A stretch of DNA of 64,000 nucleotides from Vibrio sp. DW001 (GTDB lineage Bacteria; Pseudomonadota; Gammaproteobacteria; Enterobacterales; Vibrionaceae): NCBI RefSeq assembly GCF_029016285.1, contig NZ_CP091975.1, positions 1,054,001-1,118,000 on the forward strand, in the 5' to 3' direction. The translations under genes and the position numbers were made by a program. This document shows, in pieces, positions 63,293 to 64,000 of the stretch (positions within the stretch are counted from its first letter, which is position 1; each line of letters starts with the position of its first letter). The notes below the pieces were generated by a model that made no database searches, was not told where the DNA came from, and worked only from the letters and a program-made list of their open reading frames with translations.

Positions 63293-63331
63293 TGTAAATG
63301 ATAATACGAATGAGATCAATTATCATTTACA
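63293..63331. promoter_or_regulatory. Fur-box inverted repeat in the tonB1/hutW divergent promoter
   Basis: TGTAAATGATAAT (63293-63305) and ATTATCATTTACA (63319-63331) are perfect 13-bp inverted copies with a 13-bp spacer. Each arm contains the Fur core ATGATAAT/ATTATCAT, so two Fur dimers could repress both directions under iron repletion. Confidence 0.85.
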
Positions 63332-63412
63332 AATGTAAAAATTGACGGTAGTATTCTTGGAAATCTAAGAACGCTTTAAAAATAAGATATTTAGTAAGGT
63401 TAATGCTCACTC

Positions 63413-64000
63413 ATGATTATTGATTTAGACGATGTTAATTTGGTTGGATGCCACTCTCCTGACCCGATAAGCACGGCATTTGTTAGAAAAGCTAGTGCAC
63501 ATGCAGGAGGGCAATCTACGCCCATTAGTGAGGAAAACGTTCAGTTTGAGTTGACACGTAGGTTAAAACAGCAGGGGGGAAATAATCGTTCTCGTTGCCT
63601 GTATGTACACATTCCCTTCTGTCGAGTTCGTTGTACGTTCTGTAATTTTTTCCAATATGCCTCTAGCAAAAATTTGATAGAAAATTATTTTCAGGCGCTA
63701 TTAGCAGAGCTTCGTTGGAAATCTCAATTCGAATGGACGCAATCGCAGCCGTTTCACGCGGTATATATAGGTGGAGGTACACCCACGGATTTAAGTGCTG
63801 AGCAGCTAGAAATATTAGGCAAAACAATTAGACATTTATTCCCATTAACATCGGATTGTGAACTTACGCTTGAAGGTAGATTGAATGGATTTAACTCAGA
63901 AAAATTTGAGCGTGCGTTAGAAGGTGGATTCAATCGTTTTTCTTTTGGTATTCAGTCATTTAACTCAAAGGTAAGACGAGCAGCAAAGCGACTGGATGAT
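63413..64000 (+). CDS. hutW: HutW heme-utilisation radical SAM protein (cut by window edge)
   Basis: The first 196 residues are present; the frame is open to the last base. The radical SAM motif is Cys70-X3-Cys74-X2-Cys77 (CRVRCTFC) after CLYVHIPF, as in HemN-like enzymes, followed by VYIGGGTPTDLSAEQLEIL. HutW/ChuW proteins open the heme ring anaerobically to release iron. In Vibrio it heads hutWXZ, opposite tonB1; hutX and hutZ would lie to the right. Confidence 0.9.
   Translation, partial: MIIDLDDVNLVGCHSPDPISTAFVRKASAHAGGQSTPISEENVQFELTRRLKQQGGNNRSRCLYVHIPFCRVRCTFCNFFQYASSKNLIENYFQALLAELRWKSQFEWTQSQPFHAVYIGGGTPTDLSAEQLEILGKTIRHLFPLTSDCELTLEGRLNGFNSEKFERALEGGFNRFSFGIQSFNSKVRRAAKRLDD

Noticed and set aside
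1..64000. CRISPR arrays, tRNA or rRNA genes, prophage
   Set aside because: I saw no regularly spaced repeats, no tRNA-like cloverleaf or CCA ends, and no phage structural genes.

Overview
The window looks like chromosomal DNA of a marine gammaproteobacterium, most likely a Vibrio or close Vibrionaceae relative. The grounds are the metG/mrp/udk/asmA/cobO block, a heme-uptake locus in the Vibrio arrangement (tonB1-exbB1-exbD1-hutBCD divergent from hutW), a VxrAB-type two-component operon with a DUF3404 sensor, and small families common in vibrios (DUF5062, YwbE, DUF2861, ParD-like). No species can be named from the sequence alone.

Layout. 1-690: 3' end of an IS110-family insertion sequence. 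0.7-8.4 kb: mixed accessory genes (amidohydrolase, lipoprotein, cupin, a ParD-like/methionine aminopeptidase pair, a LysE exporter with a divergent XRE-cupin regulator, two GNAT acetyltransferases, a DUF302 protein). 8.4-13.6 kb: vxrA-vxrB-vxrC followed by a secreted glycoside hydrolase. 14.9-21 kb: a sugar module made of nagB, a divergent response regulator-histidine kinase-solute binding protein operon (resembling GltR/GtrS/GtsA but without ABC permeases), and a PTS EIICB gene. 21.1-32 kb: the most unusual stretch. It has a mirror-image pair of paralogous regulator/transporter units. One arm continues into an opine-dehydrogenase-like gene and a cysteine-desulfidase-like gene. The other is followed by a pentaheme cytochrome and a periplasmic molybdenum N-/S-oxide reductase. 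32.5-37.5 kb: a chemoreceptor and a MASE1-PAS-GGDEF-EAL protein. 37.5-46 kb: small conserved genes, an Old Yellow Enzyme with its LysR regulator, an AraC/EamA pair, an AhpD-like/LysR pair and others. 46.3-48.8 kb: a large surface lipoprotein. 49-58.4 kb: core genes (metG, mrp, udk, asmA, cobO, a low-molecular-weight phosphatase, SulP transporter). 58.7-64 kb: Fur-type heme uptake locus, running off the right edge inside hutW.

How genes work together. In the sugar module the same motif, TTTGTAA-N8-TTACAAA, lies between nagB and the response regulator and again upstream of the PTS gene, so the three units probably form one small regulon. In the mirrored module the two transporter promoters share an architecture (TTGACA, exactly 28 nt, then a 24-bp element with a TATA-centred palindrome) at nearly the same distance from the start codons. 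The two XRE-cupin regulators have identical DNA-recognition helices but diverged ligand domains. I infer a duplicated uptake system for two related, probably amino-acid- or opine-like substrates, with an anaerobic flavour from the neighbouring CyuA-like and Tor-like genes. The heme locus is a standard TonB-energised, iron-repressed system with a perfect 13-bp inverted repeat of Fur-box sequence in its divergent promoter.

All family names come from reading the proteins and remembered family features; no database search was run.
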